A DNA stretch of 64,000 nucleotides, taken from NCBI RefSeq assembly GCF_016772275.1, contig NZ_CP065425.1:1106001-1170000 (forward strand). Direction: 5' to 3'. The stretch is from Heyndrickxia vini (lineage in GTDB: Bacteria; Bacillota; Bacilli; Bacillales; Bacillaceae_C). A program made the position numbers and the translations under genes. Below the pieces are notes generated by a model, which saw nothing but the letters and a program-made list of their open reading frames with translations, did not search any database and was not told the origin of the DNA. Shown piece by piece: positions 8,274 through 16,838 of the stretch (its first letter is position 1; every line of letters starts with the position of its first letter).

Positions 8274-9468
8274 ATGCGTAAGGACAAATTAATGACTACT
8301 TCTTTGCTTTCGGTTGCATTATTAATATCTTCCGGGCCGTTAATAGCCGCAAACATTCCGGCAATCTCGAAAGAATTTCCAAAAATAAATCCAACCCATA
8401 TAGGACTTTTAACAACCATTCCATCACTGTTTGTCATTCTAGGTATTTTAATTGCGAACCGATTGGAATTAATAATTGGAAAGAAAAGAACAATATTAGT
8501 TGGGTTAGGATTTGTTTTTATTGCGGGGATATTTCCGGTGCTAAAGCATGATGTCTTCTCATTATTGTTTCTTTCACGATGTTTCTTCGGATTGGGAATC
8601 GGTTTATTCAATCGCTTAATTATTCAAATGATTAGTGATTTGTATCAGGATAATCCTAGAAGAAAAGCTACTGTCATTGGATTGGAAAGTGCCTTTGAAG
8701 GATTGGGCGGCATCTGTTTGACATTTTTTAGTAGGACAATTATTGAAAATCAACTGGCAAACTTCTTTTCTTATTTATGCTTTAGCGCTCCCAATTTTTC
8801 TTGGATTCTTTTTCTTTGTCCCGAATGAAAAGAAGCGAATGAAAAAGAGGAAAGTAAAGGAATCAAAAAGTCGAAACGATGGGGTATCCTATCGGCAAAT
8901 TATTGGGTATGGTATTTTACTTTTCGTAATTGTAACGATTTTTATAAATTACAATATTCAAGTTACCCCGCTAATTTTAGAAAAACGTATTGGTAATGCA
9001 ACGATTGGCAGCAATAATCTTGCTTTCATTGGTTTAGGGGCGTTTATTGCCGGTTTTGCATTTGGCAGGATCTTTCAGCTTCTGAAGGACTATATCATGC
9101 CAGCCGCTCTTTTATTACTCGCAATTTCAATGTATGTTACGACGATTTCAGAAAATATAATGCTTACGACAATTTGTTCCCTTTTCATCGGTTTTTCTTT
9201 TCGTTGTATCATGCCGTTTTTGTTTCATACTTTTACACAGCAAAATGAAAAAACAGCAAAACTTGGAACAACCATGGTGTTGGTTGCTTATAACATAGGT
9301 GCTACCCTTTCTCCTTATGAAGGGTCAGTGTTTTCAAAGCTTTTACACGTTCACACTGTTCAATCCTTATTTCTTGTAAGTTCAATTATCATTTTATTGG
9401 TGGCTATTATTTGTTTGGGTATTGCTTTTGTAAAGGGAAATATGAATAAGGCCGTGAAAAGTATTTAA
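8274..9468 (+). pseudogene. MFS efflux transporter with a frameshift
   Basis: Two consecutive frames together encode a twelve-helix major facilitator protein of about 400 residues. The first frame runs MRKDKLMTTSLL to about residue 150; the second resumes with VGQLLKINWQTSFLIYALAL and continues to the normal C-terminus at 9468. The join falls in a run of six T at 8724-8729, where five T would keep one frame. Start ATG 8274 follows GGAGA. It is either a real inactivation or a homopolymer sequencing error; the rest of both halves is well preserved. Probable drug or aldehyde-stress exporter of the MerR-controlled cluster. Confidence 0.8.
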
Positions 9469-9485
9469 AAATTTTCTTCTTTGAT

Positions 9486-9516
9486 TTGACTTAGAGTCAA
9501 CTTTAAGTTGTATGCT
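9486..9516 (+). promoter_or_regulatory. MerR-type promoter of the oxidoreductase genes
   Basis: TTGACT (9486-9491), a 19-bp spacer with TTAGAGTCAACTTTAAG, then TATGCT (9511-9516). Third copy of the promoter class seen at 8007 and 8066; it should drive 9612-11183. Confidence 0.75.
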
Positions 9517-9611
9517 TTTTACAAGAGATAAGTGAATTATCGATGGAAACAAAATCAGCAAATAATTTAATTAAAGTTCTCTGAAAAATTAAGAAGAAAG
9601 GAAGATTAATC

Positions 9612-10256
9612 ATGAACGTACTTATTATAGGAGCAAACGGTCAAATTGGCCAACATGTCGTGAGAAAAATACAAGAATCAAGTGGGCACAATGCCATCGC
9701 TATGGTTCGAAAGGAAGAGCAAAAAGCGAAATTTGAGGAACAAGGAGTTAAAACAGCACTTGTTGATTTGGAGGGAAGCATTGAGACAATAGCCAATGCG
9801 GCAAAAGAAGCTGATGCGGTTGTATTTACAGCTGGTTCAGGCGGTCATACGGGTGCTGATAAAACGGTGATGATTGATTTAGACGGGGCAATCAAGTCAA
9901 TGGAAGCGGCCAAACAAGCTGGGGTGAAGCGTTTCATCATTGTTAGTGCAATTGGCGTTCATCATCGTGACAGATGGATGAATAGTGCACCGTATTATAG
10001 TGCGGCAAAGCATTACGCAGATGTTTGGTTAGAGAAAAGTGGTCTCGATTATACGATTATCCGTCCAGGGGGGCTGACCAATGAACCTGGAACTGGGAAG
10101 GTAAAAGTGGCTGTTGACCTTGGATACGGGAAAATTCCTCGTGAAGATGTTGCTGCAGCAATTGTTGCTTCACTGGAGAATAGTCAAACAATTGGTAAAT
10201 CCTTTGATATGATTGGTGGAGAAACGTTGATTGAAGATGCACTAAAAACATTATAA
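9612..10256 (+). CDS. NAD(P)-binding atypical SDR, YhfK-like
   Basis: 214-aa Rossmann protein. The dinucleotide-binding loop is GANGQIGQHV (residues 7-16), followed by DLEGS, FTAGSGG, and the atypical active-site region YYSAAKHYADVWL with Tyr and Lys. The family (YhfK/YwnB, NAD(P)H-binding reductases) has largely unproven substrates. An AAGAAAGGAAG site precedes the ATG. It shares the MerR-type promoter at 9486 with the following aldo/keto reductase, which fits reductive detoxification of carbonyl compounds. Intact. Confidence 0.85.
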   Translation: MNVLIIGANGQIGQHVVRKIQESSGHNAIAMVRKEEQKAKFEEQGVKTALVDLEGSIETIANAAKEADAVVFTAGSGGHTGADKTVMIDLDGAIKSMEAAKQAGVKRFIIVSAIGVHHRDRWMNSAPYYSAAKHYADVWLEKSGLDYTIIRPGGLTNEPGTGKVKVAVDLGYGKIPREDVAAAIVASLENSQTIGKSFDMIGGETLIEDALKTL

Positions 10257-10325
10257 GAGCTTACGATAATGAAATTATTCCTGAAAATAAATGAAAAATT
10301 ACTACAATGCAAAGGAGACAACAAC

Positions 10326-11183
10326 ATGTTTAACGAAACTTACAAATTATCAAATGGTGTAGAAATTCCAAAATTAGGTCTTGGTACTTGGTTGCTTGAC
10401 GATGCACAGACAGCACAAGCAGTGCGTGATGCGGTAGCTATTGGTTATCGTCATATTGATACTGCTCAGGCTTATATGAATGAAGCTGGTGTAGGTAAGG
10501 GAATCCGTTCCTGCGGCGTTGGAAGAGAGGAACTTTTCATCACGTCAAAGGTTGCTGCCGAATTAAAGACCTATGATGCTGCCATGCAGTCTATTGATGA
10601 GTCGTTAACAAAACTAGGACTGGATTACCTCGACCTTATGATTATCCACAGCCCACAGCCTTGGGATGAGTTCCGTGGGGAGAATTGCCATTTCGAGGAA
10701 AACAAAGAAGTATGGAAAGCAATGGAGGATGCTTATAAGACAGGCAAGGTAAAGGCAATCGGTCTTTCCAACTTCCTTCAGGATGATGTAGAGAATATTC
10801 TTGCAAGCTGTGAAATCAAGCCTATGGTCAATCAGATATTGGCACATGTGAGCAATACTCCTTTGGAGCTCATTGAATTCTGTCGGAAGAATGACATCTT
10901 GGTAGAGGCATATTCACCCATTGCACATGGTGCAGTTTTGGATAATGCGGAAGTTAAGGTAATAGCTGATAAGTATGGAGTAACTGTTGCTCAGCTTTGC
11001 TTACGTTATGATATCCAGCTTGGTCTTGTAGTCATTCCTAAGACGGCAAACCCGGATCACATGAGAAACAATGCAGATCTTGATTTTGTTATTAGTGATG
11101 CAGATATGGAAACCTTAAAGAATATAGAGCACATCCAGAATTATGGTGAGCATAGCTTCTTCCCGGTATTTGGCGGGAAATAA
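10326..11183 (+). CDS. Aldo/keto reductase
   Basis: 285-aa NADPH-dependent aldehyde/ketone reductase with the complete catalytic tetrad Asp45, Tyr50 (IDTAQAY), Lys75 (ITSKV) and His108 (IIHSP). The C-terminal phosphate-binding segment is VVIPKTANPDHMRNN. The start at ATG 10326 follows AAAGGAGACAACAAC; an upstream in-frame ATG at 10269 lacks a ribosome site. It follows the SDR gene by 69 bases on the same transcript. Codons such as CTT/GAG/AAG are more frequent than in neighbouring genes, a weak hint of separate origin. Confidence 0.9.
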   Translation: MFNETYKLSNGVEIPKLGLGTWLLDDAQTAQAVRDAVAIGYRHIDTAQAYMNEAGVGKGIRSCGVGREELFITSKVAAELKTYDAAMQSIDESLTKLGLDYLDLMIIHSPQPWDEFRGENCHFEENKEVWKAMEDAYKTGKVKAIGLSNFLQDDVENILASCEIKPMVNQILAHVSNTPLELIEFCRKNDILVEAYSPIAHGAVLDNAEVKVIADKYGVTVAQLCLRYDIQLGLVVIPKTANPDHMRNNADLDFVISDADMETLKNIEHIQNYGEHSFFPVFGGK

Positions 11184-11228
11184 AATAAACAGTCATGAAT
11201 CAATAGAATAAACATCCGATGTTGAAAC

Positions 11229-11285
11229 ATTACCATCACTGCAGGTACGCTGGAATGGTTAGATCCTGTCGATGATGAAACGTAA
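11229..11285 (+). pseudogene. C-terminal remnant of a second cupin gene
   Basis: One frame reads ITITAGTLEWLDPVDDET and then a stop. This matches the C-terminus of the cupin at 7230 (AMTPGETDWLESVEDE) in order and position. Nothing of the upstream cupin motifs remains, so this is a deletion scar. A terminator follows directly. Confidence 0.55.
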
Positions 11286-11292
11286 AATAATG

Positions 11293-11325
11293 AACGCATC
11301 GAATCAATTGATTCGATGCGTTTAT
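11293..11325 (+). terminator. Intrinsic terminator
   Basis: A perfect self-complementary stem AACGCATCGAATCAA / TTGATTCGATGCGTT (11293-11322) with a short T run. Its stem resembles the terminator at 7188, supporting the view that a cupin 3' end was duplicated with its terminator. Confidence 0.75.
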
Positions 11326-11336
11326 TCCATTTAGAA

Positions 11337-11797
11337 GAGAAGCGGTCCGAAGGGGAAGGAAAGCGTGAGGCCATGGTACCGGAAAGGAGAGAAGCGGTCC
11401 GAAGGGGAAGGAAAGCGTGAGGCCATGGTACCGGAAAGGAGAGAAGCGGTCCGAAGAGAAAGGAAAGCGTATGGCTATGGGTCCGGAAAGGAGAGAAGCG
11501 GTCCGAAGGGGAAGAAAAGCGTGAGGCTATGGGTCCGGAAAGGAGAGAAGCGGTCCGAAGGGGAAGGAAAGCGTGAGGCCATGGTACCGGAAAGGAGAGA
11601 AGCGGTCCGAAGGGGAAGAAAAGCGTATGGCCATGGTACCGGAAAGAAGGAAAGCGTATGGCTATGGGTCCGGAAAGGAGAGAAGCGGTCCGAAGGAGAA
11701 GGAAAGCGTGAGGCTATGGGTCCGGAAAGGAGAGAAGCGGTCCGAAGGGGAAGGAAAGCGTATGGCCATGGTACCGGAAAGAGAAAAGCAGTCCGAA
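11337..11797. repeat. 52-bp minisatellite array A
   Basis: Tandem copies with exact 52-bp spacing of the marker GCGGTCCG at 11342, 11394, 11446, 11498, 11550 and 11602, then 11685 (52+31, one partial unit), 11737 and a degenerate end at 11788. Two unit variants alternate: GGTACC with GGCCATGG, or GGGTCC with GGCTATGG. The array is purine-rich on the plus strand and much richer in G than the surrounding DNA. Since 52 is not a multiple of three, the long Arg/Lys/Glu-rich reading frame across it is probably not a gene. Confidence 0.92.
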
Positions 11798-11936
11798 TTT
11801 GAACATCTCGCCAGTATGAATGTACTACCAGATTTTTAACCTAAAAAGATAAAAGGTCCCTAGATAGAAACGATACTTTGTTTAGAATGTTTTTCGGACA
11901 GTCCCCATATGCATAGATTAAATAGGGGGGATTAAC

Positions 11937-12515
11937 ATGTTTGCTAGAATTGCTGCAATGATAATAGGGAGTGGTCTTATTGGAATTGGGGTGAATGGCT
12001 TCTTGGTTCCACATCATTTACTAGATGGAGGAATTATCGGTCTTGCCCTTATATTGCATTATTATTTTGACTTTCAAACGGGGTTATGGTCAGCGTTGTT
12101 AAGTATTCCATTAATCCTTTATGCATGGGTGAAGGATCGGGGTCAATTTCACGGCAGTATATACGGAATGATAGTGACAGCTGTTTTTCTGGATTTGCTA
12201 GCTCCTTATCAATTTCCTCTGCCCATATGGCTAAGTGCTATTTTGGGTGGAGCGGTTTGTGGAATTGGTGTGGGTTTAATGCTCCGTTACAAAACAAGTA
12301 CTGGGGGAACAGACTTGATTGCTTATTTCATAGCCAAAGCAACTCCTTTGAGTATAGGGCTAATTATTGCTATATTGGATGGAATCATCGTTTTAATCGG
12401 GTTTCAAACGTTGGGACTTTGGAGCGTCGTGTTTTCAATCATCACCATTTTGTCTGCGGGGCTCCTAGCGAATCTCTGTTATGAACCCCCAAATAGCGGG
12501 TCTGTCCCCAACTAA
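11937..12515 (+). CDS. YitT-family (DUF161) membrane protein, short form
   Basis: 192-aa polytopic protein with five or six membrane segments. MIIGSGLIGIGVNGFLVPHH and the TSTGGTDLIAYFIAK segment are diagnostic of the YitT group. Typical members are about 280 aa and end in a cytoplasmic DUF2179 domain, which is absent here; the protein ends abruptly after the last membrane segment with a polar tail (CYEPPNSGSVPN). It may be a natural short paralog or a truncation. Start ATG 11937 follows GGGGGGATTAAC. Function of the family is unknown. Confidence 0.78.
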   Translation: MFARIAAMIIGSGLIGIGVNGFLVPHHLLDGGIIGLALILHYYFDFQTGLWSALLSIPLILYAWVKDRGQFHGSIYGMIVTAVFLDLLAPYQFPLPIWLSAILGGAVCGIGVGLMLRYKTSTGGTDLIAYFIAKATPLSIGLIIAILDGIIVLIGFQTLGLWSVVFSIITILSAGLLANLCYEPPNSGSVPN

Positions 12516-12638
12516 TTGTTATTTGCCTATTCAAAGCAGTAACAATAAATGTAAAAAATGTAACCATGGTTGCGGTTCGTGCATTTCTTAATATATAAAA
12601 TTATAATAGAAACAAATACATAAAACGAGGTGGGGATC

Positions 12639-13043
12639 ATGACTTATTCAATTGGCGAATTTGCAAAAATGATCGGTGTAAGTACAAGCACACTTAGGTA
12701 CTATGAAAAGGAAGGGTTACTTACTCCTCGTCGAGATGAAAATAATATACGAGAATTTACTGATGATGATATTGGGTGGGTTCAGTTTTTGCTCCATTTA
12801 AAAAATTCGGGAATGTCGATGGCAGAGCTAAAGCAATATACGAAATGGCGTGCAATGGGAGACGAAACGACACCGGAAAGGTTGGATTTACTTGAAAAGC
12901 GTAAGCATCTCGTAGAGGAAGAGATCCAAGCGCTGCAAAAAAATCTGCATGTTCTGAACCAAAAGATTGAATTCTATAAAGATAGACTAGAAGGGAATAT
13001 ATATGAATTTGTTCTGTACCCTGGTGGAGAAGCGAAGTCATAA
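12639..13043 (+). CDS. MerR-family transcriptional regulator
   Basis: 134-aa regulator. The N-terminal winged helix-turn-helix is SIGEFAKMIGVSTSTLRYYE, followed by KEGLLTP and the second HTH IREFTDDDIGWVQFLLHLK; a dimerisation coiled coil spans about residues 75-125. There are no cysteines in a C-terminal metal site, so it belongs to the AdhR/YyaN-like group rather than the metal sensors. The start at ATG 12639 follows CGAGGTGGGG. It precedes a glycosyltransferase by 86 bases. As the only intact MerR gene in the window, it is a candidate controller of the three 19-bp-spacer promoters at 8007-9516, though that is inference. Confidence 0.88.
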   Translation: MTYSIGEFAKMIGVSTSTLRYYEKEGLLTPRRDENNIREFTDDDIGWVQFLLHLKNSGMSMAELKQYTKWRAMGDETTPERLDLLEKRKHLVEEEIQALQKNLHVLNQKIEFYKDRLEGNIYEFVLYPGGEAKS

Positions 13044-13129
13044 AACAAGCGAGTGAGGCTGATAGAAAACTTTTTCTTTATGGCTATGTTGTAAACTATT
13101 AATTTTTGATTAAGAATGGAGTGACAGAA

Positions 13130-14326
13130 GTGGCACGAGCCTTATTTATTAATGCTGGATCAGAAGGGCATATCAATCCAACGATTGGTGTTGTAAAGGA
13201 GCTTATTTCGCGTGGAGAAGAAGTAGTGTATTTTACAATTGAAGATTTTCGAGAGCGTATTGAAAAGACGGGAGCAACTGTCCGAACAATAGACGGTCAA
13301 AAATTTATAAAAGCATTTATCTCGGGTGGCAGAAATAATTTACTCGAAAGAATTAATGGACTTTTACATACGGCAGATATCGTCATTCCAAGCGTACTTG
13401 AACAGATTGAAGGAGAAAATTTTGATTATCTAATCCACGATTCCATGTTTGGTTGTGGACGTATCCTTGCTCAAATCCTTAAACTGCCGGCAATCAATTC
13501 GTGTACTACTTTTGCTCAGACTAAGGAAAGGTTCGATAACATGTTCGAACAGCTTTCAGAAAATATCCCTGCAGAAACAATTGATGAATTTCAAAGACTG
13601 ACGGGAATGGTGAAGGAAAAGTATGGTGTAGAGATCCATTCCCCTTACGAAGTTTTATGTAATCCAGCATCGCTTACACTAGTTTATACAATTAGAGAAT
13701 TCCAACCTTCTGGAGAAGACTTTGACCAAACTTATAAATTTGTAGGTCCATCTATTTCTTCACGATTAAATGAAGAAACTTTTGACTTTACTGCAATCAA
13801 GGGAAAAAATCCAATCTATATTTCACTGGGTACGGTCGTAAATCAGGCTATTGATTTCTATAAGCTTTGTTTTAGGGCATTTGAGAACACCGAACATACA
13901 GTTGTTATGTCTATTGGAAATAAAGTTCAACTAACTGATTTGGGAGAGATTCCAAATAACTTCATTGTGAAAAATTATGTACCGCAAACTGAAGTATTGA
14001 AACACACTAAATTATTTATCACACATGGTGGAATGAACAGTGTCCATGAAGGCCTTTATTACGGAGTTCCGCTCATTGTCCTCCCACAAAGCGCAGATCA
14101 ACCGATCATTGCCGAGCAAGTGGCCAAAATGGGTGCTGGCATAAAGTTACAAATGCAAGAATTGACAGCAAATCAACTATGTCATGCCGTAAATCACGTA
14201 TTAAACCAACCGACCTTCCATAAAAATGTTGCAAATGTGAGGGATTCCTTTCAAGCATCGGATGGTTATCATCAAGCGGTTGATGCCATTTTCAAATTTA
14301 AAAGTCAAAATGAAATCTTAAAATAA
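13130..14326 (+). CDS. MGT-family UDP-glycosyltransferase (YjiC/YojK-like)
   Basis: 398-aa GT-B glycosyltransferase. N-terminal ALFINAGSEGHINPTIG carries the acceptor-side His; the C-terminal nucleotide-sugar motif FITHGGMNSVHEGLYYGVPL plus PQSADQPIIAEQV is the MGT/macrolide glycosyltransferase signature. Such Bacillus enzymes transfer glucose from UDP-glucose to small hydrophobic acceptors such as macrolides or flavonoids. The start at GTG 13130 follows GGAG with eight bases between. It lies after the MerR gene and before an esterase. Confidence 0.88.
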   Translation: MARALFINAGSEGHINPTIGVVKELISRGEEVVYFTIEDFRERIEKTGATVRTIDGQKFIKAFISGGRNNLLERINGLLHTADIVIPSVLEQIEGENFDYLIHDSMFGCGRILAQILKLPAINSCTTFAQTKERFDNMFEQLSENIPAETIDEFQRLTGMVKEKYGVEIHSPYEVLCNPASLTLVYTIREFQPSGEDFDQTYKFVGPSISSRLNEETFDFTAIKGKNPIYISLGTVVNQAIDFYKLCFRAFENTEHTVVMSIGNKVQLTDLGEIPNNFIVKNYVPQTEVLKHTKLFITHGGMNSVHEGLYYGVPLIVLPQSADQPIIAEQVAKMGAGIKLQMQELTANQLCHAVNHVLNQPTFHKNVANVRDSFQASDGYHQAVDAIFKFKSQNEILK

Positions 14327-14370
14327 TAATTACCGTAACAACTGTGGTTTCAGGCAAGGAAGGAGATAAG

Positions 14371-15234
14371 ATGAAAATAGGGAATAAACAACTGCAACCA
14401 AAACTTTTATTATCGATTGTTATTTTCCTTATCGTCGTTATTGGAATAACATTTTATTTCTTTCAGCATGTTAGTGGACAAGAGGTTAAAGAATCGAATC
14501 TTAAATATGGCAATAACCGAATGCAAACATTAGATCTCTTCACACCTAAAGTTCGGAACGGAGAGAAAATACCGGTCATCATTTATGCTCATGGTGGCGG
14601 ATGGGGCGGTGGTGATAAATCAAATGTTTCGGCAAAACCTGATTTTTTTACCAAAAAAGGATATTCATTTATATCAATTAACTATCGCCTTTTTCCAAAA
14701 GCTACCTATGAGGAAATGGCAAATGATATTACCAATGCGATAAAATGGGTGTATGACAAAGCCAACCATTATCAATTTGATCGGACGAAAATAAATCTGA
14801 TGGGCCATTCTGCTGGTGGTCATTTAATCATGCTAGTCGCTTCAAATCCAACCTATTTGAATAAGGTAGGTCTTTCACCCGAAATAATCAATTCTGTCGT
14901 GAACATAGAAGGTCCGCTTGATTTAACAGATTTTATCAATAGATTTGGACGCTACAAAAAGGTGTTCGGAAACGACCAAGAAGTATGGAAAAAAGCCTCA
15001 CCTATTTCTTATGCTGCAAATAAAAATCTGCCACCAATGTTTTTGATAGACCACGGAAATCATTCTATTGAAAGATTTATGGATACAACAACAAAAGCTG
15101 ACAACACGGTCGCAAATTTTAAAGCCCGATCTCTTTCCCATAGCGAATTAACTCAGCTTCTCGGAACAACCAAAACCGAGGAAGCAACCAACATGACTAA
15201 TGCAGTGTTCGAATTCTTAAAGAGGTTAAATTAA
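14371..15234 (+). CDS. Membrane-anchored alpha/beta hydrolase (esterase)
   Basis: 287-aa protein with an N-terminal hydrophobic anchor (about residues 10-30, LLLSIVIFLIVVIGITFYFF) and an extracellular alpha/beta-hydrolase domain of the HSL/BD-FAE type. The oxyanion motif is HGGGWGGG and the nucleophile elbow is GHSAGG. It is 44 bases after the glycosyltransferase and before a terminator, so it is probably the last gene of the transcript. Start ATG 14371 follows AAGGAAGGAGATAAG. Acceptor unknown; action on an ester outside the membrane is inferred. Confidence 0.85.
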   Translation: MKIGNKQLQPKLLLSIVIFLIVVIGITFYFFQHVSGQEVKESNLKYGNNRMQTLDLFTPKVRNGEKIPVIIYAHGGGWGGGDKSNVSAKPDFFTKKGYSFISINYRLFPKATYEEMANDITNAIKWVYDKANHYQFDRTKINLMGHSAGGHLIMLVASNPTYLNKVGLSPEIINSVVNIEGPLDLTDFINRFGRYKKVFGNDQEVWKKASPISYAANKNLPPMFLIDHGNHSIERFMDTTTKADNTVANFKARSLSHSELTQLLGTTKTEEATNMTNAVFEFLKRLN

Positions 15235-15239
15235 ATTAA

Positions 15240-15273
15240 GGTGTTGTTTACTATTTGACAACATCTCTTTTTT
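15240..15273 (+). terminator. Intrinsic terminator
   Basis: GGTGTTGT (15240-15247) pairs with ACAACATC (15258-15265), followed by a run of T. Confidence 0.8.
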
Positions 15274-15360
15274 ATTTGTTGCAAGCTTTTCATCCTTTTA
15301 CATAAATACAAAGATTTTGTGAAAAATAACAAAAAAGGTCGAGGTCATGGGAGGTGTATC

Positions 15361-16380
15361 ATGGTAAAGGAATTTCACGTGAGGCTTACATCAACAGAAA
15401 TTACAGCTCTTTGGGGATCATATATTAATGACAGTGCCTTAGTGTGTAACATAGAATATTTTTTATCTAAAGTCGAGGATGAAGAAATTAAAGCAATAAT
15501 TAAATATGCTTTAAGGATTGCTCAAGGTAATGTTAATACTATAACTGAAATTTTTAATAAAGAAAAATATCCTATACCCTATGGATTTAAGCTTAAGGAG
15601 GATGTTAATTTATCAGCTCCTCGATTGTACTCTGATACTTATGCTTTGTACTACCTCCATCAAGCATCTCAAATTGCTCTACAAGGCTACAGTATTAATT
15701 TAGCATTATCCGTTCGAGCGGATGTTTATAGCTATTTCAATGAGTGCATTTCACAATTGACTAAGTTTCTTAGAGAGGTAAAGGAGCTGTTATTATCCAA
15801 AGGTCTTTATATAAGGGCGCCATATTTACCAATTCCCGAGGATATTGATTTCGTAAAAAAGCAAAGTTTCCTTAAAGGGTTTTTCGGTGAAAAAAGACCT
15901 TTAACTGGTACAGAAATTACAAATCTTTTTGCTAATTTTGAAAGAAATGCTTTTGGAGCAGCGACCTTACTTGGATTTAGTCAGGTTGCTAAATCAAAAG
16001 AGGTTTCCAGTTTTTTGTTCAGAGGAGTGGAGATTGCTAAAAAGCATTGTGATATTTTTGAATCTATACTTAATAAAGATAACCTTCCTGCTCCTATGAC
16101 ATGGAATATTGAAGTTACAGACTCAACCAGTTATACTTTTTCGGACAAACTAATGATGTTTTATACAACTGCACTTATCGCACTGAGTATAGGTTTTTAT
16201 GGAACAAGTATGGCAATGAGTCCAAGGAAGGATTTGGCTCTGCAATATGTAAGGCTATCCGCTGAAATTGCCAAGTATGCCGAAGACGGTGCAAAAATTA
16301 TGATTAATAATGGATTCCTTGAACAACCTCCAATGGCTGTTGACAGAGAGGAATTAGCCTTGCAAAAAACGAAGAAGTAA
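15361..16380 (+). CDS. DUF3231 family protein with two tandem domains
   Basis: 339-aa helical protein. Two homologous halves each begin with a LTSTEITALWGSY-like or LTGTEITNLFANF-like motif (about residues 6 and 182) and contain alternating helices like a ferritin-type bundle. DUF3231 proteins occur in spore-forming Bacillaceae, often several per genome, without known function. Start ATG 15361 follows GGGAGGTGTATC. It has its own terminator and no operon partners. Confidence 0.82.
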   Translation: MVKEFHVRLTSTEITALWGSYINDSALVCNIEYFLSKVEDEEIKAIIKYALRIAQGNVNTITEIFNKEKYPIPYGFKLKEDVNLSAPRLYSDTYALYYLHQASQIALQGYSINLALSVRADVYSYFNECISQLTKFLREVKELLLSKGLYIRAPYLPIPEDIDFVKKQSFLKGFFGEKRPLTGTEITNLFANFERNAFGAATLLGFSQVAKSKEVSSFLFRGVEIAKKHCDIFESILNKDNLPAPMTWNIEVTDSTSYTFSDKLMMFYTTALIALSIGFYGTSMAMSPRKDLALQYVRLSAEIAKYAEDGAKIMINNGFLEQPPMAVDREELALQKTKK

Positions 16381-16387
16381 GCAATAT

Positions 16388-16412
16388 AGCCCTGAATTAA
16401 TGGGGCTTTTTT
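16388..16412 (+). terminator. Intrinsic terminator
   Basis: AGCCC (16388-16392) and GGGCT (16403-16407) form a short stem followed by TTTTTT. Confidence 0.75.
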
Positions 16413-16457
16413 CCTTTGATTAAAAATATAAAAAAGGTTTTCTAAATCCCTTTACAT

Positions 16458-16475
16458 ACATTAGGGGGGTATTGT
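16458..16475 (+). promoter_or_regulatory. CsoR-type copper operator before csoR
   Basis: ACATTAGGGGGGTATTGT holds the G-tract plus TAT half-site characteristic of CsoR operators (ATACCC...GGGTAT). It lies just upstream of the csoR ribosome site, so csoR-copZ should be derepressed by Cu(I). Confidence 0.6.
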
Positions 16476-16501
16476 ATATTGTAGATGTGGAGGTGATAGG
16501 G

Positions 16502-16822
16502 GTGGAAGAAAACATGAATCATGATTGTAATCTTTCTGAAGGAAGAAAGAGCCATCATTCCGATAAAGTGAAGAAAAACTTGGTTACTCGTTTAAATCGA
16601 ATTGAAGGTCAAATTCGTGGAATAAAAGGATTAATCGAAAAGGACACGTATTGTGACGATGTTATTACCCAAATCGCGGCTACACAGTCAGCTTTAAACA
16701 GTGTGGCAAAAATCCTTCTAGAAGGTCATCTTAAAACGTGTGTATTGGAACGAGTTAATGAGGGTGATACAGAGGTACTAGACGAAGTACTTTTAACAAT
16801 AGGAAAATTAATGAAAAAATAA
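16502..16822 (+). CDS. csoR: Copper-sensing transcriptional repressor CsoR
   Basis: 106-aa all-helical repressor. The Cu(I) ligand triad is present with family spacing: Cys51 (DTYCDDV), His76 and Cys80 (EGHLKTC), matching Cys45, His70 and Cys74 of B. subtilis CsoR. LNRIEGQIRGIKGLIE forms the DNA- and tetramer-contacting helix. The start GTG 16502 is eight bases after GGAGGT; an internal ATG at 16514 is less well placed. The N-terminus carries extra His residues (MNHDC, SHH). It is followed 16 bases on by copZ. Confidence 0.93.
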   Translation: MEENMNHDCNLSEGRKSHHSDKVKKNLVTRLNRIEGQIRGIKGLIEKDTYCDDVITQIAATQSALNSVAKILLEGHLKTCVLERVNEGDTEVLDEVLLTIGKLMKK

Positions 16823-16838
16823 ATAGGAGTGATTATAA

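Noticed and set aside
11337-11797. CRISPR-like array
   Set aside because: The units abut directly with no unique spacers, and the repeat continues through its full 52 bp.
11365-11802. Gene for a repetitive basic protein across the minisatellite
   Set aside because: The 52-bp period rotates the frame, no ribosome site precedes the GTG, and no conserved domain is seen. Openness follows from the purine-rich composition.
12086-12484. Cys-rich reading frame inside the YitT-like gene
   Set aside because: Shadow frame of a well-supported membrane protein gene; no start signals.
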